Below, one piece after another: positions 1 to 8,363 of a stretch of 64,000 nt of DNA (position 1 is the stretch's first letter; the number at the start of each line of letters is the position of its first letter). Origin of the DNA: Deltaproteobacteria bacterium Ga0077539 (lineage in GTDB: Bacteria > Myxococcota_A > Polyangia > Polyangiales > Ga0077539); assembly GCA_001465015.1 (NCBI GenBank), contig LNEO01000085.1, forward strand, positions 1-64,000, in the 5' to 3' direction. The notes under the pieces are model-generated. The model saw only the letters and a program-made list of their open reading frames with translations, had not been told where the DNA came from and ran no database searches. Both the position numbers and the translations under genes were made by a program.

Positions 1-1472
1 TCGAGGCGAGCGCGATGCCCGAGTGGCTCTTCGACGAGTCGCGCGCGCACGTCGGCGACACCGCCGAGACCGTCGCGCTCCTCACCCATTGGCTCCCGAC
101 GCGCGCAGCAAACGGTGACGACGACACGCACGAGCGCGAGCAAGAGCGCGAGCGGCTCGCTGGACTCTCGCTCGCGAGCTGGATGGAGGACGAGCTGCCC
201 AAGTGCCCCCGTGACGACGCGGACAAGCAGCGCGCTGCGCTCGGTCGATGGTGGAGCGCGCTGTCTGCGTGGGAGGCGTTCGCGCTCAACAAGCTGCTCA
301 CGGGAGCGTTTCGCGTAGGCGTCTCGGCAGGTCTCGTGCAGCGCGCCGTCGCCAACGCGATCGGCGTCGAGCTCTCGCGCGTTCAAGGCGCGTTGACCGG
401 GGATTTCACGCCCAGCGCGTCGCTTTTGTCCGAGCTCGAGTCGGCGACTTCGCCCGTCGACGTCTCCAAGCCGTACCCGTTCTTGCTGGCGCACCCGCTC
501 GAAGAGGACTTCGTCTTCGATCCTGCGCGGTGGCAGATCGAGCACAAGTGGGACGGCATTCGCGGGCAGATCGTCAAGCGCGCGGGGCAGTTGTTTCTCT
601 GGTCGCGCGGCGAGGAGCTCGTCACGGAGTCCTTTCCCGACCTGCGCGCGGCGCTCGAGGCCCTGCCCGACGGCACCACGATCGACGGAGAAATCCTCGC
701 GTGGAACGGCGAGCTCGACCAACCAGCCCCGTTCGCGACGCTGCAGACGCGGCTTCAGCGCAAGAACCTGACGGCCGCCGTGCTCAAGCAAGCGCCCGCC
801 CGCGTGATCGCCTACGACCTGCTCGAGCTCGACGGCCGAGACCAACGAGAGAGACCGCTCAGCGAACGGCGAGCGTCCCTCGAAGCGCTGGTGAAACGCG
901 CCGCGATCGCAGCGCTCTCGACCTCGCCGCTGCTCGAAGCCACGAGCCGCGACGACATCGAGTCGCTCCGCGCGAGCGCCCACGAGCACGGCGCCGAGGG
1001 CCTGATGCTCAAGGACCGCCAGAGTCCCTACGCGGTCGGACGCAAGCGCGGCCTGTGGTGGAAGCACAAGCGCGAACCGATGACCCTCGACGCGGTTCTC
1101 GTCTACGCGCAAGCCGGCTCGGGGCGCCGCGCCAACTTGTTTACCGACTACACGTTCGCGCTCTGGAAGGGCGACGAGCTCGTGAGCTTCGCGAAAGCAT
1201 ACTCGGGCCTCTCGGACGAAGAGCTCACCGAGCTCGACAAATGGATCCGAAAGAACACCCTCGAGAAGCACGGACCCGTGCGCGTCGTCCAACCCGCGCT
1301 CGTGTTCGAGCTCGCGTTCGAGGGAATCGCCAAGAGCAGCCGCCACAAGAGCGGTCTGGCCGTGAGGTTTCCCCGCATTTTGCGCTGGCGCAGGGACAAG
1401 CCCGCGCGCGAGGCCGACACCGTCGCGACCGCCGAGGCGCTGCTCACCGCGGCGACTCCTCCACCGAAGTGA
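1..1472 (+). CDS. ATP-dependent DNA ligase, 5' end outside window
   Basis: Joins nicked DNA through an enzyme-AMP intermediate, probably in repair. The nucleotidyltransferase motifs are visible: KWDG near residue 178 counted from the ATG at 15 (lysine adenylation site), IDGEIL, EGLMLK, and WWKHKR near the start of the OB domain. The reading frame stays open upstream of that ATG to the window edge (EASAMPEWLF). In this bacterial ligase family the WLF..VGD.AET segment normally lies some 80 residues into the protein, so the real start is almost certainly upstream. In many genomes this ligase type follows a ligase-associated exonuclease, which cannot be seen here. The 3' end overlaps the convergent exonuclease gene by 29 bp. 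Identity is secure; only the start is missing. Confidence 0.93.
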   Translation, partial: EASAMPEWLFDESRAHVGDTAETVALLTHWLPTRAANGDDDTHEREQERERLAGLSLASWMEDELPKCPRDDADKQRAALGRWWSALSAWEAFALNKLLTGAFRVGVSAGLVQRAVANAIGVELSRVQGALTGDFTPSASLLSELESATSPVDVSKPYPFLLAHPLEEDFVFDPARWQIEHKWDGIRGQIVKRAGQLFLWSRGEELVTESFPDLRAALEALPDGTTIDGEILAWNGELDQPAPFATLQTRLQRKNLTAAVLKQAPARVIAYDLLELDGRDQRERPLSERRASLEALVKRAAIAALSTSPLLEATSRDDIESLRASAHEHGAEGLMLKDRQSPYAVGRKRGLWWKHKREPMTLDAVLVYAQAGSGRRANLFTDYTFALWKGDELVSFAKAYSGLSDEELTELDKWIRKNTLEKHGPVRVVQPALVFELAFEGIAKSSRHKSGLAVRFPRILRWRRDKPAREADTVATAEALLTAATPPPK

Positions 1473-2043
1473 CCGCCGAGCCGACGTCCACGCAGTACGG
1501 GAGCAGGCGCGCGATGTTGCGCGCGTCGTCGATCCCGCGGTGGTGCGTGCCCACGAGCGGAAGACCGACGACCCGAAGGGCGCCCGCCATCCCGAAGCGC
1601 TCCTCGGTGCCTCGCCGCTCGGAGAACGCGCGCTTGAGGTTCAAGTGTCGCCCGCCGAACGGCAGCCTCAGCTTGTTGCGCTTCGCCTCGATCTCGAACT
1701 GCGTGTTGTCGTAGTCGCCCCACGAGCAAAACAGCGCGTCGCCGTCGGCAAACCACAGCGACAGACCGTCCAGCGCCTCGGCCAGCGTGACTCCTTTGTC
1801 GACGTCGTACTGCCTGATTTTTGTGAGCTCCCTGCAAAACTCAGTCAGCTTCGGGTGCAGCTTCGGGCGCACGAAGCACTGATACTCATCGATCGGCTGG
1901 AGCGTGCTCGCGTCGACGAGCACTGCGCCGATCTCGATGATCTCGGTGTCGCGTCGACGAATCGAGCCGTCGTCGCAGCAAGTAGCCTCGAGGTCGATCA
2001 CGACGTAGCGCTCGCATTTCTCGTAGGATTCCCGGTGATTCAT
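1444..2043 (-). CDS. DEDDh 3'-5' exonuclease (ERI1/KapD-like)
   Basis: Predicted 3'-5' exonuclease of about 199 residues, acting on RNA or DNA ends in the cytoplasm. The DEDDh residues can be read in order: D-x-E in IDLEAT, a middle Asp in SWGDYD, and HRGIDDARN supplying the His and last Asp. The ERI1/KapD-like subgroup typically acts on structured RNA; the substrate here is inferred. The ORF track begins 22 codons further upstream, but the ATG at 2043 has a GGAG Shine-Dalgarno sequence eight bases before it and is preferred. That start codon shares the bases CATG with the divergent ORF beginning at 2042. Confidence 0.88.
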   Translation of the reverse strand: MNHRESYEKCERYVVIDLEATCCDDGSIRRRDTEIIEIGAVLVDASTLQPIDEYQCFVRPKLHPKLTEFCRELTKIRQYDVDKGVTLAEALDGLSLWFADGDALFCSWGDYDNTQFEIEAKRNKLRLPFGGRHLNLKRAFSERRGTEERFGMAGALRVVGLPLVGTHHRGIDDARNIARLLPYCVDVGSAVTSVEESPR

Positions 2044-3094
2044 GGTGAAGACTCCGGCCAACTCTGTGCGCCTGACTCGCGGCCGACGCCCGGACACCGT
2101 TCCGGACACGCTCGAAGGCCCGCACGCCCCCGGAGGTTACACGTGGGCCGCGCTCGTCGATCACCTCGTCGGCGCCCACGGCTCGCTCGCGCGGGTGGCC
2201 GAGCTCCTCGCCGAGAGCCGAGGGTATCGCGACGACGCTGCCAGCATCGAACGCGCGCTCCGACGGCTCCGCGCCCGCGCCGACAAGCCCGGCGGCGTCT
2301 GGGGCACCCGCGTGCTCGAGCGCTTCGGGCTACCGGACGAGCCGACGAGCCGCGCGCGCTGGATGGGCAGCTATCACTCTCGCTTCACGGACCTGCCCGT
2401 CGACGCGTGCGAGTCGCTGCTTCGCATGTGGGACTCGGGCCCCGTCCGCGAGTCGCGCGCGCGCGCTTGGATCGAGCTCGGCTTCGCCTCGGTCGCGCTG
2501 CGAAGACGAGCGCTCGACGCGGCCGATGAGCACCTCGCGAGCGCGCGGCTCGTCCTCGCCCGAGCACACCCCGCGGCGCTCGTAGAGTGGGCCCTCACAG
2601 CGGCCTTCGTCGCGTCGCGAAGAGCTTCGCCCGACCAGGTGACGAGCGCCCTCGCCCTCGCCGGCGACGCGCTCGAACGACACGCACACGAAATCGAGCC
2701 CGATGAGCTCGCGTGCCTCCACGCCCGATGGGTCGATCAGCGCGCCTTCGACCTCAACCGCACGCGCAACGCCGAGCGAGAGCGCGAAGCCATGGCGCTG
2801 TACGCGTCTCTCGAGGCGCGCGACGCGCCCCCCTTCGCGCGCAGCCGGCGCGAAAACGGGCTCGCCTACGCGCACATGCGCCTCGGGGCGCGAAGGGCAG
2901 CGCGCGAGCACGCAGAACGCGCAGCCCGGGCCGCAGGAGATGCGGGCGCTCTCCGCCTCCGCGCCATGGCGCTGCTCATGATCGTCAAGATCGACGGCGC
3001 GATCGCCGCGCAGGACGAGCTCGACCGAGCGCGCACGATCGCTCGAGCGCTCGGGGACGACGAGCTCCTCGCGCGAGTCGAGCGCGCGCGCTGA
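2042..3094 (+). CDS. hypothetical protein, TPR-like helical repeats
   Basis: Unrecognised 350-residue soluble protein. The first 100 residues are Arg/Ala-rich with a small helical segment (LARVAELLAES). The rest is a run of amphipathic helices with the Ala-rich spacing of TPR-type solenoids (ADEHLASARLVLARAHPAA; AREHAERAARAAGD), so a scaffold role is a reasonable guess. No signal peptide or catalytic motif is seen. It is divergent from the exonuclease and its annotated ATG overlaps that gene's start codon. Its own ribosome site is weak (AGGA 14 bases upstream), so a downstream start is possible. Confidence 0.68.
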   Translation: MVKTPANSVRLTRGRRPDTVPDTLEGPHAPGGYTWAALVDHLVGAHGSLARVAELLAESRGYRDDAASIERALRRLRARADKPGGVWGTRVLERFGLPDEPTSRARWMGSYHSRFTDLPVDACESLLRMWDSGPVRESRARAWIELGFASVALRRRALDAADEHLASARLVLARAHPAALVEWALTAAFVASRRASPDQVTSALALAGDALERHAHEIEPDELACLHARWVDQRAFDLNRTRNAEREREAMALYASLEARDAPPFARSRRENGLAYAHMRLGARRAAREHAERAARAAGDAGALRLRAMALLMIVKIDGAIAAQDELDRARTIARALGDDELLARVERAR

Positions 3095-3145
3095 GCCCAC
3101 CGTCTCCGTCTTCGACGCTCCGCACGCAGTCGGGAGGCGCGATAT

Positions 3146-4345
3146 GTGCTAACTCCGAAGAAGCCGCGAGCGCCGATGCAACAGCCCGACGACAAGCGTC
3201 ACCCGAACCGGTCCGAACGTCCCAACCATCCCGCCGTCTCGTCGGACGAAGGCGCCGAAACGCTCGAAAAATGGGCGAGAGACGCGGCGACGCACGACCG
3301 CGCGAGGCTCGCGCTCGAGGTCGGCGCACAGCTCGGCGGGCTACAGTTTCGTGTGCGCGCGCGAGTGCTGGACGGCGCGCTCTCGATCCTGTTGCACGCT
3401 CCGGCGTCGGACCGCAGCGCGACCGACGCCACGCTCGAGACGCTTCGCGCGCTCGCCTCGTCGCTCGACCTGGACGAGCTACGAGCGACGCTCGAGGCGC
3501 TGCGGTCGGACACGCTCGCGCGACTCACGCTGATGCTCGGGCAAACGGAGCCGGCGCTCTTCGGCGTCGCGCTCTCTGCCTGGCCAGGGGCGCTCCCGTG
3601 GGTGTCCGCCGCGCGACTGATGGCGACCTGGCCGGGCGACGACGACGTGCGTCGCACGCTGTTCGCGCTGCTCGCGAGCGACGCGCGGGCGTCCAGCCGC
3701 GTTCGCGCGATCTCCGAGCTGGTCGCGCTCGGATCGTCATCGCAAACAATCGACGCGATCGCCAGCGCAGCCTCGGACGCAGTCCACGATCTTCGAACAG
3801 CCGCGGTCCGCGCGCTCGGTCGCATGGGCGCGACCGCCGCGCTCGTCTGCCTCCTCGATTCGCCGCACGCAACAGTGCGCGCCGACGCGAGGCTCCTGCT
3901 CGAACAGCTCGCCAAGCACCCCGACCAACGCCGCGCAGAGATCGTCGCGTCCCTCGTCGCTCAGTCGCTCGATCAACGTCAGTCCCCGCGCGACCGCTTC
4001 GAATCCCGGCGCGTGCTTCGATCGCTGGGCGTCCAGAGCGCCCCCGAGCCGTGGTCGCGCCTTCACCAGGACGCGGCCGACGGACTCGCGCACGAGGTCA
4101 GCACGCTGGCCAACCGCGTCGCGATCAGCGAATACGTCGAGGTGCTCGCGGACACCGACGATGAGCGCGCGTTTCGCGCGGTGCGAGACGCGCTCGCGGT
4201 GCGAGCCAAGGTCGGCCGCGCGCTGGCAGGGTTTCGCGCGTTTGTCAGGGGCCCCCGAGGCAGCGAAGCGCTGCACGAGCTCGAGCGCGACCTCGACGCC
4301 GTCGTCCGTGAGCGCGCGCACGAGCTCTCTCGAATGCGCGGCTGA
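3146..4345 (+). CDS. HEAT-repeat-like protein
   Basis: A 399-residue protein of unknown function, built from Ala/Leu-rich helix pairs that resemble HEAT or PBS-lyase-like repeats (AVHDLRTAAVRALGRMG followed by ATVRADARLLLEQLAK). Such solenoids usually bind partners. No signal peptide or membrane segment is visible. The GTG at 3146 has a GGAGG ribosome site nine bases upstream and is a good start; the ATG at 3176 is the alternative. It lies 51 bp after the previous gene on the same strand, so the two may be co-transcribed, and it ends six bases from the convergent HelD-like gene. Confidence 0.7.
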   Translation: MLTPKKPRAPMQQPDDKRHPNRSERPNHPAVSSDEGAETLEKWARDAATHDRARLALEVGAQLGGLQFRVRARVLDGALSILLHAPASDRSATDATLETLRALASSLDLDELRATLEALRSDTLARLTLMLGQTEPALFGVALSAWPGALPWVSAARLMATWPGDDDVRRTLFALLASDARASSRVRAISELVALGSSSQTIDAIASAASDAVHDLRTAAVRALGRMGATAALVCLLDSPHATVRADARLLLEQLAKHPDQRRAEIVASLVAQSLDQRQSPRDRFESRRVLRSLGVQSAPEPWSRLHQDAADGLAHEVSTLANRVAISEYVEVLADTDDERAFRAVRDALAVRAKVGRALAGFRAFVRGPRGSEALHELERDLDAVVRERAHELSRMRG

Positions 4346-4350
4346 TCGGG

Positions 4351-6933
4351 TCAGTCTCGAAAGCGCTCTGGGAGCAGGCTCGACGGCCGCCCCGCGCACA
4401 CGACCCAGAGCTGATGCGCCGCGCGCGTCGAGGCGATGTGCAGAAGGTGCCGGTTCTCGTCACCCTCGGGAAACATGCTCTCGGTCACGTCGACCATCAC
4501 GACGTAGTCCCACTCGAGCCCCTTCACCTGCCGAACGTCCGTCACCTCGACGCCGTTCTTGAAGGTGAAATCCTGGTTGCGCACTCGCGTGAGCCGCGGG
4601 ACCTCGGCCTTCTCGAGCCCTTGATAATAGAGGTCCGCACGGTCCGGGTCCTTCGCGATCACGCACACGTTCGCGCGAGGCTCGTCGAGCATCAACCCGC
4701 GCAGCGCTTCGCCGAGAAACGCCATCGCCGCGCCCGTGTCCGCAAACCGATGCACTTCGACGGGGGCGCCCGATCGCGTCGCTTGCGGGGGATTGGGATC
4801 GGCCAACGGCCCGAGGACGTGCCGAGCGAACTCCAACACCTCTGCGGTCGAGCGATACCCGATCCGCAGCGGCTCGACGTCGACGCTCTGCAGCCCGAGG
4901 TCTTTGAGCACGCTGCGCCAATCGGTGAAGCCGTTGTCCATGAGCAGTCGCTGCGCGGTGTCGCCCGCGAGCGTCACGCTGCGCGCCGGCGTCACGCAAT
5001 CGAGCAAGAGCGAGAGCTCCATCGGCGAGAGGTCCTGCGCCTCGTCGACGAAGACGTGCTCGTACAAGAGCACGTTCTTTCGATCGCGACGAAGCGGGCC
5101 GCGCTTCTTCTGATAGAGCCGCAGCAGCAGCGCGTCGTCCTCGTAGTCGAGCGCGACGTCGTCGTCGCCTGCCCGCTCGTCGCGGCCGTCGATCGCCCGA
5201 TACGGATCGTCCTCGGGCTCGTCGTCGTCGCGAGAGCGCCGCTTCGAACGGCCCTCGCCGTCGCCGCCGACCTGCTCGACGTCGAGCATGTCGAGGGCGT
5301 CGTCGCGATCCTGCCGCGTACGCAGCGGCTTGACCTTGCGCTCTCGCTGCGCGTCATCGTCTTCGGTGACCAGATCGTCGCCGTCCTTCGGCGCTCCGGG
5401 CTCGTCCGCGATGCGCCCGACGCGATCGGCGCAGTAGCGCACGGCGCTCGCGAGCTCGTCGTCGCTGAACGCCTCCGGGTCGCGGGCGTCGAACGCCCGT
5501 CGCAAGAGCTTGAAGTTCGTGAGCAGCTCGGCCCAATCCCACACGACGTCTTGCGCCCGGCGACGAACGCGATCGAGCGCGCTCTCCACGGCCATGCGCG
5601 TGTCGCTCGAGAGCCCCGCGCCTTTGTCTCCAGCGACCTCGCGATCGCCGCGCAGCCAAAGCCCCATCGTCGCGACGCGCTGCGCCGGCGGCCACTCGGA
5701 CATCGAGCGCCACACGACGTCGGCCCGCGCGTGGTCGCGCGTCGAGCCGATCGCCCTGGTCACGGCTTGATCGATCGCGCGGGATTCGTCGGCGACGCGC
5801 TCGTCGATCAACTGCAACAGCACGGGGTGCTTCTTGAGCCGCGTGACGACCGTCGGCGTGTCCTCGGTGTACTCCGTCGGCAGCTTCGGCAAGTGCTTCT
5901 TGCGCTGCTGCATCGCCCAGTCGCGAAAGGTGCTCACCGTCACGCCTTCGACGCCGAGCGAAGGCAGCACGCGCGAGATGTAGCTCGCGAGCGCCTGGTT
6001 GAAGACGACGACCATCATCTTGTCGGCGCTGAACCGGCGAGGCTCCTGAAAGTTGAGGTACGCGATGCGGTGCAGACCGATCGTCGTCTTGCCCGAGCCC
6101 GCGCCGCCCTGAATCACGACGAGGCCCGAGGTCGGCTTGGAGATCAGCTCGAACTGTCGCTTATCGATGAGCGCGGGAATATCCGGCAGGTGTCGCTCTT
6201 CGCGCCCCGCGATGCGAACGCCGAGCCGGCCTCGCTTGATCAGGTACTCGTCGAGCGCGGGAGGACGCTCTGCCTTGCCCTGTCCTCCTGCCAGCTTGGT
6301 CGACGACGCGTCGATGCGATGCCACTTGGGCGGCGCGCCCCTTCGCACAAACGTCCCCTGCGGCGCGATCACGCGACGGAGCACAGAGTCCGCGACGACA
6401 ACCGCCCGACGGATGGACATCACGCCTTCGATCGTTCGGCCGGCGATCTCTTCTTCGTAATCGTCGCCTTCGCTGTAGCGGTAGTAGAGCTTGGACACCG
6501 GCGCGTCGCGCCAGTCGACGATGCGAACGCCGCGATCGGTGTCGACGTAGGTCCCGTTGCCCACGAGCACGTCCCGCATACGGCCGTTTTCGATGAGCCG
6601 CATGTGCCCGAAGTACGGCGACCCTTTGTCCACCCTCACCGCGGGGACCTCGGCGCGCCGCGCCATGATCCCTTGCAGGCGTTCCATCTGCTGCACGAGC
6701 GGCGGAAGGTCCTCGGTCCGCGCTTCGGCGATCTGATCGCGCAACGACAAGAGCTCTTCGTCGTAGCTCACTGTGTACTGCGTCTCGATCGACGCCAGCG
6801 CTTCGAGCGAACGCTGCAACAGCCCCGCTTCCTGGTCGACGATCGTGTCTCTCTCGGCGTCGGGTTCGTGCTCCGCAGCCACCGCTGGATCTGGGCGGTT
6901 TTCGGTCTCGGGTTCGGGCGTCGTATCAGCCAC
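4351..6933 (-). CDS. HelD-like UvrD-superfamily ATPase
   Basis: An SF1 ATPase of about 860 residues that resembles HelD, the factor that removes stalled RNA polymerase from DNA. The N-terminus is acidic and coiled-coil-like, followed by the HelD-type core segment with VDWRDAP. Walker A is GGAGSGKTTIG and Walker B is VDEAQDLSP. A charged Asp/Arg-rich insertion sits between the two halves, and the C-terminal half has QVKGLEWDYVV (motif V region) and STRAAH (motif VI). The ORF track starts at an ATG at 6993. A GTG at 6933 preceded by AAGGAG 11 bases upstream is preferred. A UvrD/Rep-like repair helicase is the alternative, but the N-terminal layout fits HelD better. Confidence 0.83.
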   Translation of the reverse strand: MADTTPEPETENRPDPAVAAEHEPDAERDTIVDQEAGLLQRSLEALASIETQYTVSYDEELLSLRDQIAEARTEDLPPLVQQMERLQGIMARRAEVPAVRVDKGSPYFGHMRLIENGRMRDVLVGNGTYVDTDRGVRIVDWRDAPVSKLYYRYSEGDDYEEEIAGRTIEGVMSIRRAVVVADSVLRRVIAPQGTFVRRGAPPKWHRIDASSTKLAGGQGKAERPPALDEYLIKRGRLGVRIAGREERHLPDIPALIDKRQFELISKPTSGLVVIQGGAGSGKTTIGLHRIAYLNFQEPRRFSADKMMVVVFNQALASYISRVLPSLGVEGVTVSTFRDWAMQQRKKHLPKLPTEYTEDTPTVVTRLKKHPVLLQLIDERVADESRAIDQAVTRAIGSTRDHARADVVWRSMSEWPPAQRVATMGLWLRGDREVAGDKGAGLSSDTRMAVESALDRVRRRAQDVVWDWAELLTNFKLLRRAFDARDPEAFSDDELASAVRYCADRVGRIADEPGAPKDGDDLVTEDDDAQRERKVKPLRTRQDRDDALDMLDVEQVGGDGEGRSKRRSRDDDEPEDDPYRAIDGRDERAGDDDVALDYEDDALLLRLYQKKRGPLRRDRKNVLLYEHVFVDEAQDLSPMELSLLLDCVTPARSVTLAGDTAQRLLMDNGFTDWRSVLKDLGLQSVDVEPLRIGYRSTAEVLEFARHVLGPLADPNPPQATRSGAPVEVHRFADTGAAMAFLGEALRGLMLDEPRANVCVIAKDPDRADLYYQGLEKAEVPRLTRVRNQDFTFKNGVEVTDVRQVKGLEWDYVVMVDVTESMFPEGDENRHLLHIASTRAAHQLWVVCAGRPSSLLPERFRD

Positions 6934-7080
6934 AGGTGCGTCTACTCCTTCGCGCTCGGACGATGGCCGCTCGCAAAAATGGCCGATGGGCATACGCGCC
7001 GGCGCCCCCTAGCGCAAGTGCATCCCCGACAATGAGTCCCGACCCCCGCGATTTGCGACGAAGTGACAACGGCGCGTCGC

Positions 7081-8221
7081 TCAGCGCGGCGGCGTCGCTC
7101 CACCCGCCGCCGGGGTTGTTGCCGCCGCCGGGGTCGTCGCGGTCCCTGCAGCAGCCGGGGCGGTCGCTCCCGCAGCGGCAGGCGGCGCGTCCGCTGCCGG
7201 TGCAGTCTCCGTCGCGGCGGGCGGCGGAGCGGTCGCAGGCTCTGGGCAGGTCGGGCACGTCGGGCACGGCGGCGCGGCGGGCGCCGCAGGCGGCGGCGGG
7301 GCGTCGAACGAGTGCGAGAAGTTCAGCGTGAGCAAGACGTTGTGGTCATCCGCTCGGTTGTTTCCGATCGGCTGAACGAGCAGGCGGAGCGCGTATTGCG
7401 CGCCGACCGAAAAGAAGTCGCTCACCTTGACGGAGCACGCGAATGTCGGGCGGCGCGTTGACGCCCGTCATTCCAGGCACCGGCGAAGTGAGGCCGAGGA
7501 AGTTCACCAACGTCTCGAGGCCGGCGTTGAACGAGAACATGCTCGACGAGTTGTCTTCGTAGCCGAGATACACACGGCCCATGAACGCGAAGCTGCCGCA
7601 CTCCGCGGTGCTGCCCATCGCGGCAGCCATCGTCCCTGCAGCGCAGCGCGCGGGAACCATCGCGCCGAACTGTAGAATCTCGTAGGTAGCGTCGATGCCG
7701 AACTCACCCTTGAACTTGCGACGGCCGGGGTCGTTGTAGAAATTTCGCAGGTACCCTGCCTGTCCAGAGGCACGGGCAGCGAAGCCCGCAAACGTGTCGC
7801 GGAAGAACAACGGGCTGATCCAGATCGAGTTGTCGCCGAAGTACCGGTCGTACCGCGCGCGAAGGAGGTAGTTCTCCGCGTTGCGCTGGTAGCCCGCGGC
7901 CATCATCATCGGATTCACCGCGAACCCGAGGTTCACGATGCCCTCGCTCGTCAGCTCGTTCGCGCCGCGCCGAAGCTGGTAGCGAACCGCAGCGTTGGCT
8001 GTCACGGAGCGGGCGTTTCCTTCGACGACCGCAGCTCCGACCTGCGCGCGAAGCCGATGCTCGTCCGTCGCCTCGACGCGACCGGCTCCGGCCTCGAACT
8101 GGTTGGCGTTGCGGTTGGCCACGGCGATGTCCTGCGCGGTCGCCAGCGAAGGAACAACCGTCGCACCGATGAGCGAAAGTGCCGCAATCGCGGCGCGAGA
8201 TGGATTGGCGTGAGTCGACAT
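7081..8221 (-). pseudogene. outer-membrane beta-barrel protein (DUF481-like), apparent frameshift
   Basis: One barrel protein appears to be split over two frames. The 5' part begins at ATG 8221 with a clear signal peptide (cleavage near ATAQ) and alternating barrel-strand sequence such as YDRYFGDNSIWISPLFF, running to NAPPDIR. There the reading frame changes near 7436-7442. The second frame continues as ACSVKVSDFFSVGAQYALRLL and NVLLTLNFSHSF, which are typical last barrel strands. The product then has a low-complexity Ala/Pro/Thr tail of about 70 residues with CPTCPTCPEP. Neither ORF alone makes a complete barrel. A true mutation, a sequencing error or programmed frameshifting could each explain it. 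Family assignment is moderate. Confidence 0.65.
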
Positions 8222-8363
8222 GCTCGCGCTTGTCTCGTACTTCGTCCGGCCTGTCAAAAGACAAACGCCGCGGATAACGCCTCGTGATTCGCGGCTGGCT
8301 TCGCGAAATCGCCGTTGGACGCAGGGACGCTTCGCACGATTCGAATCGACGCACACAACGCAA

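Noticed and set aside
4414-7035. 873-residue + strand ORF
   Set aside because: Antisense shadow of the HelD-like gene; no recognisable domain, unusual Arg/His/Val composition.
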